Part shown: positions 11,661-24,880 of the stretch, one piece after another
Numbering within the stretch: position 1 is the stretch's first letter
Layout: each line of letters begins with the position of its first letter
Origin: Panorpa germanica
Lineage: Eukaryota; Arthropoda; Insecta; Mecoptera; Panorpidae
DNA: 64,000 nucleotides
Direction of reading: 5' to 3'
Assembly (NCBI GenBank): GCA_963678705.1
Contig: OY783214.1
Span: 8,494,001 to 8,558,000 of the forward strand
Program-made: the position numbers and the translations under genes
Notes under the pieces: generated by a model
Seen by the model: the letters and a program-made list of their open reading frames with translations, nothing else
Databases searched by the model: none
Told to the model about the DNA's origin: nothing

Positions 11661-13114
11661 TTATGTGTTCAATTCGATTGCAGTACTGTATTCATATATA
11701 AATATAAATATCTCACGAAACATAAAACATGGATTTTGCATTGCATGAAATATTTTACTTAAACGAAACCTAATATTATCTAATCAACAAAGAACGGCCT
11801 TAATAGAAATACTTTATAACCATTTAATTCTTAAATTGTTCTTCTTAGTATGTTGTATCCATACAGATATAAGACTAGAGTGCGCAAGAGCCTAAATACT
11901 GTAATATAGGCAAAGAGAGAGATAGTCACGAATATCCTTTGTGTCTCTTTCGAGCCGAGTACTGTGATTGACTTTGTCTTTATTCATAATCTGGACGTTA
12001 AAATGCTTTGAATATATTACTTAAAATTTACTGTATGCTACACTAACTATTTACAAATATTTTTATCTTTATTTTTATTTTAACAATAGAGTATGCTTGC
12101 TTGTTTATCCTCTACCATACCACCAATCAACCAAGCCAGCAGCAGCGGTTCGGCTACGAAGAAACAGATACAACACTCGATAGGCTATCTCTCGTTTTGC
12201 ATCTATTGCTTCCTCTTACACGCGGCCGTACACTTCGCGTATTCTATTCTTATATCTCTATGGTTATATCATTATTTAAATGAGCAAACAAGTAAATTTC
12301 TTTTTAAAAAAGCTATTAAATAGGTCTAAAATTGAAGTTGTTTTGTTATGTTAGATAAACCTTAAATGTACGTAAAAAGGCCTCAGAGTACTGTAGACTA
12401 ATTGACTTCAATATCTTAATCGCTGTGTGTAGTAGACGACCTCTATTTCAATATCTTAATCCAACATTCCATTAATCCAATCCAACATAAGCATTAGTTT
12501 TTTGACCTCTTAAGCTCACAGTTTATTTCGGTATGACATTCGTAAAGTCGAATCGAACGCACAATATATTTAAAGAATATTCCACCTGAATTATAACTGT
12601 AACGTCTTTATGGTATTTCGCTGTTAGTGTATATGTGAGGACATTATAGAAGTCGTGGTGAAAGCTAGACAGCCATTCAGTATTTAAATTGTGATTTGTG
12701 GAGCCCCAAGTCTCAATGTACGATAGACTCCATCATAAATGTGTGGAACGGCGTAATAGCGTACATCGTATTGAATAATATATAACTGAGACATAATAGG
12801 GCAATTGTAAGTGCATGATTCGATGTTTGTGCCAAACTATAATGTTATTACAGAACTATTTCATATCTATTATTAGTTTATTTCACATGTTATTTATGAA
12901 CTGAAGTAATAAAAGTACTTTTTATATACAGACTTTGAATATAGAAACTTTAAAGCTGTATATATGGTCTTTTTAAGCTAATTTTATCTGATATACTTTC
13001 ATATACATATTTACGAGTATATATTAGCGTAGCATTAGCGTGGATAACGCGAAATAGATAGTTGATATTAAAAATTGAAAAAGCTCATTCTTTCAGAGTA
13101 CATTAAAATAAAAT
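11661..13114. other. Non-coding stretch with a GC-richer island at about 12090-12270
   Basis: The island follows a TTTTATTTTAACAATAG acceptor-like string and contains two overlapping open frames of 76 and 60 codons with no known motif. It is rich in CTCT/AGAG words like those in the TIR element at 61730-61971, so transposon origin is at least as likely as an exon. The rest is AT-rich without recognised features. Confidence 0.45.
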
Positions 13115-13263
13115 AGTAGCATCACTAAAATCTGAAATAAGTGTAACTCGTAAACTAATGGTCTGAATGTCATGAAATTTTAACACATAACATTTGAAGA
13201 TTGGTTCTATCTAAAAATCATATATCATCTATATGTCATCCTACCAACTTATTGAGTAATGTG
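13115..13263 (+). repeat. Dispersed repeat family R3, copy 1
   Basis: Shares ordered words with 42770-42945 and 52427-52606: GTAGCATCACTAAA, AACTCGTAAAC, CATGAAATTTT, ACACATA, TTGAAG, TCTAAAAAT, CATC, ATGTCATCCTA and AACTTATTGA. No terminal repeats or coding sequence were found, so the element class is unknown. Confidence 0.65.
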
Positions 13264-15034
13264 TTACTGTAAATGACCTTTAATTAAATTATTAACAAAT
13301 GTGGAATTAATTCAAACACTCCCTGCTTTTGGGAACAAGACCAAAGAACATTATATATATTATTACAAAAATGAAGCAATCACTTTGGATTTTATAAAAG
13401 AAATTTAATGCACTGTGTTATTAATAATGTCTCAACTCGTTAAAACAAGAAATCGGATGCATTATTTTTGTGTTTCCGGTTTTTAAATTCATTTTACAAT
13501 AGATGGCTTACCACCAACAATTTTTACTTTATTGTACCAAATGCAAGTAGTCTACAAGTTCAGTATTTCTTTCATATTACGACCGTTTTATTATGATTTG
13601 TTCTCGCTAGAACTTGAGAAGAGAAATGTAATTTAATTCGGAATTTTTTATTACTCTTGTGTGACGCTTTAATAAACCTAAGAAATACTGAGAGCGGGAA
13701 TCAAACATTATTTCACAAAAAAGAAATTGAAAGTTAATATATCTCTATATACATAAGTATCCATAGAAGTGTTGTCAGGGTGAGGGGTGAGAGGTGAGTG
13801 GGGAAGAACACATTTATATTATCTCCAAGTGATCTGACCTTTTTGTAAAATCGCAAATTTCGTTCTACTCAGAGTGAATATAAAAAAGAACTTTTTAAAT
13901 CAGCACACCGATACTTATTTCTTTTAATCTGTCCCATCATTCTTTTCAAGATTGGTATTGATGTGTGTAATACCATGTTTATCCTTTAAGGTATCGGTTC
14001 TATAATTTAACGCTGTGGCTTAAATATCATTAAAATCATGATCCTGGGTGTTACGTTTAGGAGATTTAACGGCTGTTTTCCAATTACGGCGCAAGAGCGC
14101 ATAATGCGGCGTTATGCTCAGCATTGAATGTTCCAACAACAGCAATAGTTGCATAGTTGAGCACAAAAAGTTGTTCTCTCGCATTATGTGCGCAACTGAT
14201 ACCAACAAATTAGCTTAAAGTGAAACGATACTTGGCCATTTTTGACTCGCGAAATATAGATGACGATACTATACAGCAGGTTAAATATTATCAAAAAAAC
14301 CATGTTTTTTTATGTTTAAATCGTTTTATGTAAGTAACTATAAACGCGAATCAAAATTTAAAGCTACAATTAGTTAGATGAATAACGTATCTACATTTTG
14401 AGCTTTCTTCCACTGACTTTTAATGAATTGGAACCGAAAAAATAAGTTTTGAAAATGAGTATTGCTATATTTTCTATTTAAATTCCAATTTTTATATGAC
14501 TTGTAACATTTCTAAGGGTTTATCATAAATTTTATAACCAATAAGTATGTTCCAATTAAACATCCGCACAATGTGACACATTACGTCACTAAATCGCATT
14601 GTGTTCTGTAATTGGAAAACATCAAACACCTCTTAAACCTTAAATTATTTTTAATTTAAAACTTCAAACTCTGCTAAGTTTTCCGTTCCTTCTTTTCCTT
14701 GTAAGTTGACAGTGGAGGTGTGGTATATCTCTTAGTTGCTACGTCAACAACTCAACGGTATCAATTTCATGCAAATTTAATACCTACACCCTCATATAAT
14801 ACAGAATCATCACTTTTATTGAAGAAAATCAATAAAGCTCCCAGATAAACAAATCTCTTTAATGCTACCAATAAACTGAATATTACAGCCGTTAAAAACG
14901 TGTAACGTGATTATCTAGCCCTAATATTTACATAGTTTTATTTCTTCTTTCTTATTCTATCTCCCTTTCCCTTACCACTCGTTACATCGTACCACCCCTT
15001 TCACATTTCATCCAGTTAACATATATAGAATTCC
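13264..15034. other. AT-rich non-coding stretch
   Basis: A G-rich patch lies at 13768-13805. A GC-richer patch at about 14060-14190 repeats GCGC/CGGCG words and holds a 62-codon minus-strand frame with no motif. Pyrimidine-rich sequence lies at 14940-15005. No gene is supported. Confidence 0.5.
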
Positions 15035-15135
15035 CGTTTTGCCCGGATCACCAACACTAACGAAGTGGAAGATTTTGGCCCTCGGCCAGGCCTCGAACTT
15101 TCGTCTTTATACAATTTATATACTCGTACCCATTG
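15035..15135 (-). mobile_element. Possible tRNA-like SINE fragment
   Basis: Read on the minus strand, AAGTTCGAGGCC (15089-15100) resembles a B box and GGGTACGAG further upstream could be a weak A box. The following GC-rich body (CGAGGGCCAAAATCTTCC and so on) stands out from the AT-rich background. No second copy was found in the window, so this rests on the box resemblance alone. Confidence 0.35.
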
Positions 15136-16689
15136 TGGAATTCTCTAACAAACATGGTACTAAAAAGTTGCAATAATATGATGAGTTTTTGGTATCTTAT
15201 AACACGATTTTTAGGCGGGCATGTGAGTAATGGTTAACTATGCGACAAAGTTAATAAAACGCCGAAGTCACTCATTTTATCTTAAATGGTGTAAGAAGGT
15301 TTATAATCTCAAGAAATTTAATCTTTTATTGACCAACTCTACTAAGTCTTAGTATTATGCAAATTAAAAAATTCGTAAAATTGAGCGAAAAGTATAAGCT
15401 CAAAACGAAACTTTTCATTAATTTCGCCTCGAAAACTCAGAATGCTATAGCTATATTCCTAATTATATATTTTATTACACCATTGATTGATTGATTACAC
15501 TAAAATTTGATGTACTACTTTAAAAATTAGAAAAATTGCATATGTTTTTTCAAATGTTTATAAATACCATTGGCATTTTATCCTTTTTTCTGCTGTTACT
15601 CTGCCTTTTTACTCTCCTTAAACTAATATTTGCATTGTTTTACAATTAAGTCATTTATGACCTGATTATATCTTTAACTTCTGTATAGAATACTTTACTA
15701 ATAGAATAATAGAGCTTTTAAGAACTCCACTAGTTTGTAAAGACCACAAAAACATGAAAGCTGTGAAAGCTCAATGTTATTACAAACAGATTATGCACTC
15801 AACTTGCAGCAACGAGCTTTTGTCGTAGGTTTAGCTTGTGATTAGATAAAAAGCATATTGGAAATTACCTTCTAAATACATTGTTTTCATTAAACATTCA
15901 TAAATATGGTATTTATATGAAAATCTTACGTCGAAACATTAAGCTTTTGAGTAAGAAATTGAAATAAGAAGTAATATTTACCGAAATGGTTATAATAAAC
16001 CGGTAAACAAAAACTCGGATATTACCTTAAATAAGTAAAATAAGACTACCTAATTTTTCATATATTATTTAATGTAAATTTAGTATCCATTGTTATATTG
16101 TTGTGTATTTAAAACGTTAATTTATGTCCTTTTAAGAAATGTTACATTATATTCGGGTAAAAATTGTTATTTAGCAGGTAAACTTTTTTATAATACATAA
16201 ATCTTAAATACATGTAATTGTCTTTAGCGGGAATACATATATAAATATTGTTTATTGTGAATTTTCCCTAAAATGTAACGCTTTTACTTTCTTTTTATTA
16301 TTTTCTCATTTCTTGCAGAATTCTTTTGGCTGTGAATAAATGACACTCTATGGTAATCATAATCAGACATTTTCCACGGAGAAAGGAGAGGGTCTTTCAC
16401 TTTTTTTTTCCTTGACATTTTCGACACTTGAATGCTCAAGCTGATTGTTATTCCTTTGAATAATTTCTTTTGTCACGCTGATTTTTAAATAAAAATATAA
16501 AAATAATAAAAATAAATTAGTAGCGCACAGTCAGTCATATTAAGAATTATTATTTTAAAAGTAGGAGTATGCTAATCTTTTAGAAGCACTCTGAAATTCT
16601 TTATTGCTTCTAATTGAAATCATTTGCATTATATTTGAAGAGAGCTTATGAAATACAGAACAACTGTATATTTCTATATGTATATATGC
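15136..16689. other. AT-rich non-coding stretch
   Basis: A well-formed acceptor (CTCATTTCTTGCAG) ends at 16319. The following frames close within a few codons and no donor at exon distance is convincing. Nothing else was recognised. Confidence 0.55.
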
Positions 16690-16838
16690 ACATGGGCGTC
16701 GCAGGTAGGGGAAAACGAAAAATTTGTTAATTTTTAGTTATATACTATTTAGAATAGAATCTAATACAAAAACTCACACTAGATAGAAAATGATCTAAAG
16801 ATTTCTATTGCTGTAAAACTTTTTGCGGACGCCCATGT
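16690..16838. mobile_element. Small hAT-like MITE
   Basis: ACATGGGCGTC at 16690-16700 is mirrored by GACGCCCATGT at 16828-16838, and a GCAGG / TTTGCGG extension continues the symmetry. The 149-bp unit has no coding capacity. The end sequence resembles non-autonomous hAT elements, but an eight-base target duplication could not be confirmed, so the superfamily is provisional. Confidence 0.5.
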
Positions 16839-18333
16839 TTTTGCAAAATATAGTCGAGTTTCGAAACTAGTGAAAATGCATTAAATTTCTTTGATGAAAT
16901 ATTTTGTGAATTATGTAAATATAGAAAAAGGGTAATTCAAGTCCAACCTACCTTCTTTTAAAAATTTTATCATTTATTATTTTTAAAATTATTTTCGTTT
17001 AAATATTTAGTCTCTTGCATTTTTAGACTACAATATAAAATTCTTTTTTTTTTATATATTATGCAATCGTTTTACATTCTGTGTAATTAGTATGAACCAT
17101 GGAAATATTTAGAGACCTCATGCATCTCTTAAAATAATTATTCACGCTTTGGTGTAGCTCAGTCTGATATAAATAATGGGAAAGTAAATAAAAGAGACAC
17201 ACACAAAAACAGATGACGATCAACGGTAAAGAAATGAAAATTCGCTCGTTTTCAAATACGGCGATGTGTCAAAATTACGCAGACTGAATTTTTATATATA
17301 AAGGTTGTCCTAATTTTTCAACGGAAAAGAAAAGATCTAAAGATGGTATTGATTTCAGCATTTGCACGGCCATGGCGTGAGTAGATAGTGCTCTTCTGCA
17401 AATAATTTTTTCTTAACTTGAGATCTTTAAAAAAGAAAAGTGGACTTCTGCTATGCACAATTTTGTCATAGATTTATTGTCGCCCTAGACTATGGAATTT
17501 AAGTATTAAATGATGAAATGATCAAGTTCTTAAAAACCAGCCATCCATTTGTTGTTAATGACGTTTATTTTTCCATATTTCGTTGCCCTTCTTAGCTACA
17601 CCATAAACTCATAATCCTTACTCTAAGAGATACACAGAAACACATAAGGCTGACAAAGCAGCATGTAGGACAGCTCTCTGAGATAGCCTTCAGTAAAATG
17701 AGTTTTCCAAACGCCAAAAGATGTAAGACGTCTTCTATGAAATCAATTTACTAGCGCTGCGGTCTGAGTGGCGGCTTCAATTAGTTTTCAGCTGGGTCCT
17801 GTATTGTTTGTATCTCACCAACACCAACATAACAACACATCCTGTGATTCTGATATTTACTATACACTCTACTCCACTCCACTAGGCTATACAAATCCTT
17901 GCCGACATACTACGAGGGGTGGTGTATAACATCATGTCTATTGTAAGGGATACAAAGTATTAATCTGAACATATTGCAGAATTTCTAAGAATTAATTGTG
18001 TTCACAGATTGACATTCTGCTTTATTGTAAGCTGAGTTGAATCTTGGTGCAGATAACGCAGAAGACGTTTGTGTGATGGATTACTTATCAATACTGAGAA
18101 CTTTAAGTCCTACTCATTTCATGTAGCCTTTAGCATTTGGTCTAGGAAAATATGATGAAAATGACAATTTTGTAATATTGTTTACTCTTTGTAAATCCCC
18201 ATCCTCCAGCTACAACACGATATACATATCTTCAGAATTAAACTCGTACGTCACGGATGAAAATTAAAATGCGTTAAGGTGGAGGGGTAGAGGGGGAGGT
18301 AAGCATATGATCGAATCCATACAAAAAAAACTA
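16839..18333. other. AT-rich non-coding stretch
   Basis: A somewhat GC-richer part lies at 17640-17940 with no frame or motif. A G-rich run (GGAGGGGTAGAGGGGGAGG) lies at 18281-18299. No gene was recognised. Confidence 0.55.
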
Positions 18334-18770
18334 TTTTCGATAATGTTTTTGACGACACAGTTAATATGTAATTATTACTGTATAATTATAATATGTATAA
18401 TTACTGTATGATAAAATGATATTTGAAGAATACTTTGTGAAATTTTCATAAGTAAATATCAAGAAATGATTTATTGACAGCGAATCTCCACAGACGTCAC
18501 AAAAAAAAGTTTCGTTGCGGTGTTGTTCATAACTCATCACTGGATTATTTGAAATTAAATGGCCGCGTTACCTCGGCATTCATGTAAAGAAAGAGTGTGT
18601 AAAATTGAACACTTACTCTGAAAAAGCTCAGTGTGATAAACGCGTTTAAAAGTTTAAAGAATGACGAAACCAGAGGTAAAGACTTAAAACTCTATATCTC
18701 TGACAGTTTTACTCCAATCGACTTCAAATTATCACACAATAAACTTAATATGTTGTACATTAACATAAAT
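18334..18770 (+). repeat. Dispersed repeat family R4, short copy
   Basis: Aligns with 41857-42410. Shared words in order are TTTCGATAATG, GACGACACAGTTAATAT, CTTTGTGAAATT, GAATCTCC, AGACGTCA, ACTCATCACT, CCTCGGCA, CTCTGAAAAAGCT, AACGCGTT, ACGAAACCAGA, GACTTAAAACTCTATATCT and CACAATAAACTTAATATG. It lacks a middle block of about 130 bases that the other copy has. No protein or terminal repeats are visible. Confidence 0.7.
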
Positions 18771-19896
18771 AAATAATAACAAAATTGAAACTTTACTTCC
18801 CCTTAATCTCAACGATCTTTATTTGTGTTTAATAATAATATTCGTTCAATTACAACTTTGCGTAATAAAATATACTAATATTAAATGTAAAATTTTAATT
18901 TTTATGTAAACTTGTTTACACAATATATACGTAATATACATTTTAACAAAACTAATTATTTTTCATTTATTTCAAGTTCGTGCACATAACGTTTGATTCC
19001 GCAAAATTTACCTAATCCAAGTTCACTTCAATGTCCATATAATTTGAAATAACACGAACTGTTTTTTCAAAGTTGAAAAGATTTTACAAACGAATCAGCT
19101 TATACAAAAAACAAAATATTTCGAAAATATTTGATTAATTCGTGAAGGTTTAAAAATTGATATGTGTTTGTCATGAAATAAACATATAAGCACTTTATGC
19201 GCTATTTTATTGATATGGATTTATCTCCCCAACCAATCACACAGATTTCGTGGTCTGTCAATTTTCTATACAAACCCAAACGGATGTTAATGCTGTATCA
19301 GCTGACACCCACTTCAAACAACGTACAGCTTTTCAATGTACAGTGTGGACAGAAGTACGAGTAGAAAATATAGAATACTTGGAATTTTGTATTATGTAGA
19401 GAGTTGAAATAATCATATTATAGTAACAATTATATAGCAGATATGTTTAGCCGAAATTGCGACGTAACTATTTATAGCAGAGCATGAATTTGAGAGTTCA
19501 AATTTTTTTTTAATGAATTTACTTCCCGTCGGCCTATTTCCGATGCTGAATTCTATCACGAATGCCTTCGTACTATACTGGCAGTTTATTTGACGTCATG
19601 GATTTATATACTTAATCTATAAAACTTTATTAAACTAAACTCAAAATTTCAGGCTATATAGTGCAGTGTTTAAAACAGGTACTACTATTTCTTCTAAGTT
19701 TAATTTATTAAGTAAATAATAATTAATTATGTAATTAAGGACTGTTAATTGTATTGAATACATTTTCTAATCATTATTTTAACACAGTGACTCTGAACCA
19801 ATGTTCTTCGTACCAATAATACCGAGAACTTGTAAAACAATTTCCTTGAAATTATGGAAGCTAAGAAAATTATGTTAGGGTTTTCTAGTACAGTTT

Positions 19897-19900
<4 letters not shown>
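18771..19900. other. AT-rich non-coding stretch
   Basis: No gene or repeat was recognised. Confidence 0.6.

Positions 19901-19986
<86 letters not shown>
19901..19986. repeat. (TA)n tract, left half
   Basis: Uninterrupted TA dinucleotides up to the Helitron start. The tract resumes at 20339, directly after the Helitron. Confidence 0.95.
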
Positions 19987-19989
<3 letters not shown>

Positions 19990-20337
19990 TCTTCTTAATA
20001 TATATAAATTACGTGTCACGTTGTATGTCCGCGATGGACTCCTAAACTACTTAACCGATTTTAATCAAATTTGTACACCGTGTGCAGTTTGATCCAACTT
20101 GAAAGATAGGATAGCTTACATCTCAATTTATGATTGCAATATTATCTTATTGCAAATTATTTGTCTATTAATTATCTGTATATGACATATGACATCTGGC
20201 GACGATGATGGCGACATCTGTTGACTATATTGAGTAAATATTCTGTTGACTAGATTGAGTAAATATTCAATAGATGGCGCTATGTAATGTAATATGACAA
20301 AAACGTTAGTCACAGCAACGCGCGGCCGGGACAGCTA

Positions 20338-20338
<1 letters not shown>
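19987..20338 (+). mobile_element. Non-autonomous Helitron, copy 1
   Basis: The element starts with TC after an A, ends with CTAG before a T, and has no inverted repeats or target duplication. These are the marks of Helitron rolling-circle transposons, which insert between A and T. Just before the end is a GC-rich stretch (GCAACGCGCGGCCGGGACAG) able to form part of the terminal hairpin. Two close relatives, at 39635-39981 and 43052-43384, share nearly the whole sequence. At 352 bp it cannot encode the Rep/helicase protein. It sits inside a (TA)n tract. An alternative start at 19993 is possible because TCT repeats. Confidence 0.9.

Positions 20339-20392
<54 letters not shown>
20339..20392. repeat. 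(TA)n tract, right half
   Basis: Continues the microsatellite that the Helitron interrupts. Confidence 0.95.
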
Positions 20393-20396
<4 letters not shown>

Positions 20397-21298
20397 CTTC
20401 TTTTCCTAATTAACGCTTTCATATATTTAACAAAGTGTATGCTCATTAATATTTCTATGTTACTGATAACTACTGATACAATTAACTTGCAATTAAGAAA
20501 TAGCTCAACTCTATTACATTTAAAAAAATGAAAGCAATGAATTATACAGTGGCATAGCTTCTAAACACGGTTACATATATTTAAGTTTCGTTTAACATAC
20601 AAAAGTGTAAATGTTAGATAATATTTTTCGTACCTCATGATATCAAAAAGGTTATGAACCACTGTCTCTCTACCAAGCGAAGACGTTATTTGATTATTTC
20701 CAGGTATCGGTATCGAATACAAATTATTCTGAATGATTTACTACTTAATTTTCCATTTCTAAATAAACACGTTTAATTAAAAGAGTTTTGTTTACTAATG
20801 GAATTTAACTTACCTTTTGATGTAGTCCATTCCAATTAATTTAAATTAATTATAAATAATTATCGTTCTAGGTAAATTATCATTGAATTTTAATTAAAGT
20901 TTGAAATGTTGTTCAAATACTAATTACTATACTGTCTTGATTAATTTTATAAATTATACATACATTCAAATCTAATATATTACAAAGTTATACGATATAT
21001 TATATTTATACACCATACCTATATACCTTTATATACATATATTATATATTAGTATACACATTTTGCATATAAAGTAATCTCATCTAATGGCTTTGTTAAA
21101 GTTAATCACTGTTTGAGCTCTTCTGTTAACGTTTTCGTTCATTGTAATAACTCATTTTCTAATTCAAATTCCATGGTAACACAATTTCGTATCTTTATAA
21201 TTAATTTTCAATTAGAGTATTACTTTATTAAATATTTACTCGTATATTTTAGAAGCAATATGTGTGCATGTATAAATGTGCATTTGATTATACACTAG
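20393..21298. other. AT-rich non-coding stretch
   Basis: No gene or repeat was recognised. Donor-like GTAAGT on the minus strand near 20812 lacks any coding neighbour. Confidence 0.55.
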
Positions 21299-21530
21299 GC
21301 CCTCTTATAACGCGAATGTCTATTATGCGAATTCAGTCTTCGCGCTGATAATATTGTGACGACAAATAATTCTTTGACACAAAGCAGTAAATGTGAAAAT
21401 ATCCATTTATTTTTGTCAAAAAAGAAGAGAATTTGTTCATTCTCGTATGTATGACGCTTTCTCTAAAAGATTTCCTGTAACGCGGTTTTAAACGACATGT
21501 AACATTTAAACCGCGTTATATGAGTACGCT
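21299..21530. mobile_element. Possible pogo/Tigger-like TIR fragment
   Basis: CCCTCTTATAACGCG near 21300-21314 and the mirrored CCGCGTTATATGAG near 21512-21525 form an imperfect inverted pair. An internal AACGCGGTTTTAAACG echoes the same words. Ends of the form CCCTC..ATAACGCG are common in pogo-like elements. The outermost bases do not match on the right, so this is at best a degraded copy. Confidence 0.35.
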
Positions 21531-24329
21531 TCTTTAGTAATATTTTAACATGAATCTACCCTATTCGCACTTTTTAGTAAGTAGTTCAAAAACTTAGTTA
21601 AAATTATGAGAGATCGTGTTGGCTCATGTTTATAAAAACTGTATAAATTAGCTATACGATATGGATTATATTAAAATAAGTGAAACAGCACTTTTTTTTA
21701 TTGTAGACTTATACAACTTTTTCAATAGTCAATCTCTCATGATTTGAACTATACCAGTAGATCTTTGTAGGTCATCATTTCTAAGACTCATTCTTAAGAA
21801 AAATAATCGATCATATATTTAATGAAGTTGGCAATCACTGATACAAGGTATATAAATTAAGTAATTGTTTTTAATTTAATAAAAAACCTAAAACTTTTAA
21901 GAAAAAAAGGAAGGAGGAAAAACGAGAAAAGGGACACTGAATTTCAGTTGTTTTGGAGTATGGTGGATTAGGATAAATGAAATATATATGACGTAAGTCA
22001 AAAATCAAGAAAAAAATAAATAAACTAAACTAACAAAGACATGAACTCATATTAAACAAAAACTCTTTCTGATTAGTACTTCCGACACATATAATTAAAA
22101 CAATTTGTTAATTTCTTTTAAAACACTTTGAACTTGATTCAAATTTAGTATATTTTTGAACAGTTTCCTTCCTGTTTAAAATTTGACAATTTCCTGTTTT
22201 CCTTCAACTTCCTGTAATATTTAATTAAGTCTTATTTATTCTCTGTTTTTACATATTTCCTTGTTTGTATCTGGGATTTTATTTTCCATTCTCTTTCTAA
22301 GTTTAAATCTAACCTCAACGTCATATATTCATTTTGTATATTTGGAGTAAGTAGGATTTTATTGCACCATATATTATTTCTATAAAACCATTTGTGAAAT
22401 TTTACAGGAGTCCTGTTTTTGGAAATTTTTGTGACGAACACGTGGGCGTGTATTTTCGTAAATTTTTAACATTTTTGAATTCAAAAAATCAATTGAACAA
22501 GTTTATAACAAGTATTAAAAGTGTATGTAAATAGAAGTATAAATCTAGTTTCAGTTAGTTGCAAAAAGAATCTTAACAACTCGTCTCTTATTTTAGCATT
22601 TTAGGGTGGGGATTAAAAAGGAAATATACCAGTTTACACTTAGCTAGCTTATACCAACTCTATACATTCTACATATTACAGAACATATTATATGTATATC
22701 TATTATATGTATGTATTTGTACACCACAACCGACGTGTATAATTTAATCCATGTCTAAACAGCAATTACAATAATTTGTGCGCATGTCTGGCGGTCTGGC
22801 GGTAGAAATGTTCGCAACAGGAAATTGATGGCAACGTAAATCAATTGGTGGTGGTAACTAGAGGCATCTGACGGCAACACTATGCTATTATATTACTTAT
22901 ATTATTATCTTCTTCCTGCATTATGTCATTTATCATATAAATACAATCTTTTTACGGTATTAGAAGTTTTTTCGAAAACTACACAAATATAGCAATAGTT
23001 GTTTCGATTATATTACGTAACCTATAAATGATTTTAATTAAACTTAGTCAATATATTCATAATTTCAATAATAAATATTTCAAGATCTAGTGAAGAATTG
23101 ATTAATTCATCCCGTACGTATGTAGATGTATAGGCTCAATTCCTTTTCTTATAATTTTAGATCTTGTATTAGATTCTCTCCAGCTATGCTTATAATCGCC
23201 TCTAGCTAGTAGTACCAATGATCTATGGTAGTAGGTCTATGATAGATCGTCAAGCATATTGATATCTCGTTCTATCATAAACAGTAATGTTGCGTCTCTT
23301 TTTATTTTTATCCCTTTATTAACTCACTAGACAGTCACAATTTGGCTTTCGTCAAATTAACATCTAATAATTTTTCGACTACTGCAGATCGCACAGCTCT
23401 AATTACGCATTCTGTTCATCACTGTAAAACAATCGTATTTGTAACATCGCTTGTGAAATACGTATTTACGTGATATTAGGAGATATTAAGACGCAATTGC
23501 AGGCAAAAGAAAGTTTAAGATAATTTTATATGTGATAAAAATTAGGTACGACAAAGAAAAAAATTAACGGATCAGAACATACCCGTATATTAAAATTTAA
23601 GCATTTTTTAATAAAGAAATATATCGATTCAATTCTGAATAATGAATTTGTATAAATTAAACAGTGATTTACTTCTATAAACTGTCATACTAACAAACTT
23701 CAAGTCTACATCACTACCACCCACATTGTCACTCCCACCACCCACTCTTGTACCTACCGTGTTAGTTTTAGAGACATGAATGACGATATAAAATGAGCTG
23801 AGAACCACAGGTGCTTCACTCGCCATGCACACGTGAAATACAGTTACATGTACGAGTATATTGTTAGCATCGTTTATAATTTTAATAATGCATGAAAAAT
23901 AACATATTGTAAAAATAAAGTTAATTGACGGTTGTGACAAAATGTCTACTAACATAATAATACGTGTATGACGGAATATAAATGTCATTATAATTGTATG
24001 GTATTAAGGGGGTTATTCTGAAAATTGAGTTAAGTTTTCTTTTGCACTTTGTCTTCCTTATCTTGATTTATAAATTCAAAAATATATAGAATTAAAATAT
24101 AAAACGTCTGCCTCTATATATAATTATTTTTACATATTGTATTGTATGTATTCGAATTTTAAGTGTCTAAAGTGTCTAAGATCTTCATACCAATTATTTC
24201 TTTCACGGGATTATCTGGACAGCCAATTTAATAAACTATGAATATTATTCTTTATTCATTAGAAGTATTTTATTTATTTAATTAAACACATTTTTTACCG
24301 TTTGATATTTGTATATTCTTATATTCTTG
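21531..24329. other. AT-rich non-coding stretch
   Basis: The minus-strand frame at 23629-23988 (119 codons) contains a G/V-rich segment from CCACC repeats near 23716-23750 and no recognised domain; I treat it as chance. Repeated TTCCTG words lie around 22160-22215. Nothing else was supported. Confidence 0.5.
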
Positions 24330-24880
24330 TACATTAAAACTATTAGTTACATAGTATTTACTTATTCAATTAAACCAACATAAATTAAACTTAGAACTAT
24401 TCTAAATTTCTAAAATGAATTATTATTCTTCGTCTGCACCTATCTCTTCTTGTCTGCTATTCCTACTTGTTTCACTTCCAGTTCTCTTTCTCCTTCGTTC
24501 TTATTTTTACTTATTTAATTTTCCTAAAAGAAGAATTTATCTTATAATATCGAATTTGGATTACTGCACCTCTGGTTTAATTTTTCTCGTTTTCGTTCCA
24601 TCTGTAACCCTTTTTTTCTACTCTTTCTTCTACTTCTGCCATTCATCTCTCCTTATAACACTCTATCTTTTCGTCACTATCTATTTTACATTTGCATTTT
24701 TTTTATATGTTCCAGCGTCTTTTCTGGTTCTTTACATATTCTTCAGACTCGCGTTTCCCACTCTTCTTAGTACATCTTTCGCTTCTACTCTTTGTGCATT
24801 CTTATATGCCTTATGTTCTCTATGTATTAGCGAGTTGCCAACTCTCTTTCTCCTCCATTCTTTTATTCATTAAATAGATC
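24330..24880 (-). mobile_element. LINE 3' fragment (R1/I-like family), copy d
   Basis: On the minus strand the sequence is strongly purine-rich, with words such as GAGAGATGAATGGCAGAAGTAGAAGAAAGAGTAGAA that follow the order of the C-terminal tail in the copies at 59068-59765 and 55055-55530. It ends with AGAATAGTTCTAAGTTTAATT, echoing the 3' ends at 30725-31010 and 59068-59765. The 152-codon plus-strand frame here is only the hydrophobic antisense shadow of this purine-rich tract. Divergence is high, so this is an old copy with uncertain borders. Confidence 0.5.

Noticed and set aside
13770-13800. AGGTGAGT at 13790, considered as a splice donor or ratchet site
   Set aside because: It lies in a G-rich repeat of GTGAG units with no pyrimidine tract before it and no exon-like sequence upstream.
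19854-20045. Open frame of alternating Y and I
   Set aside because: It is translation of the (TA)n microsatellite and the Helitron start, not a protein. The frames at 28881-29289 are the same artefact.
20700-20712. TTTCCAG followed by GTATCG, considered as a fused splice site
   Set aside because: The pyrimidine tract is short and the donor hexamer is poor.
23629-23988. 119-codon minus-strand frame with a Gly/Val-rich patch
   Set aside because: No domain, no splice or start context, and the patch comes from a short CCACC-rich run.
24415-24873. 152-codon hydrophobic frame resembling a membrane protein
   Set aside because: It is the antisense of a purine-rich LINE tail; Lys/Glu/Arg codons on one strand read as Leu/Phe/Ser on the other. 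The frame at 59217-59564 has the same origin.
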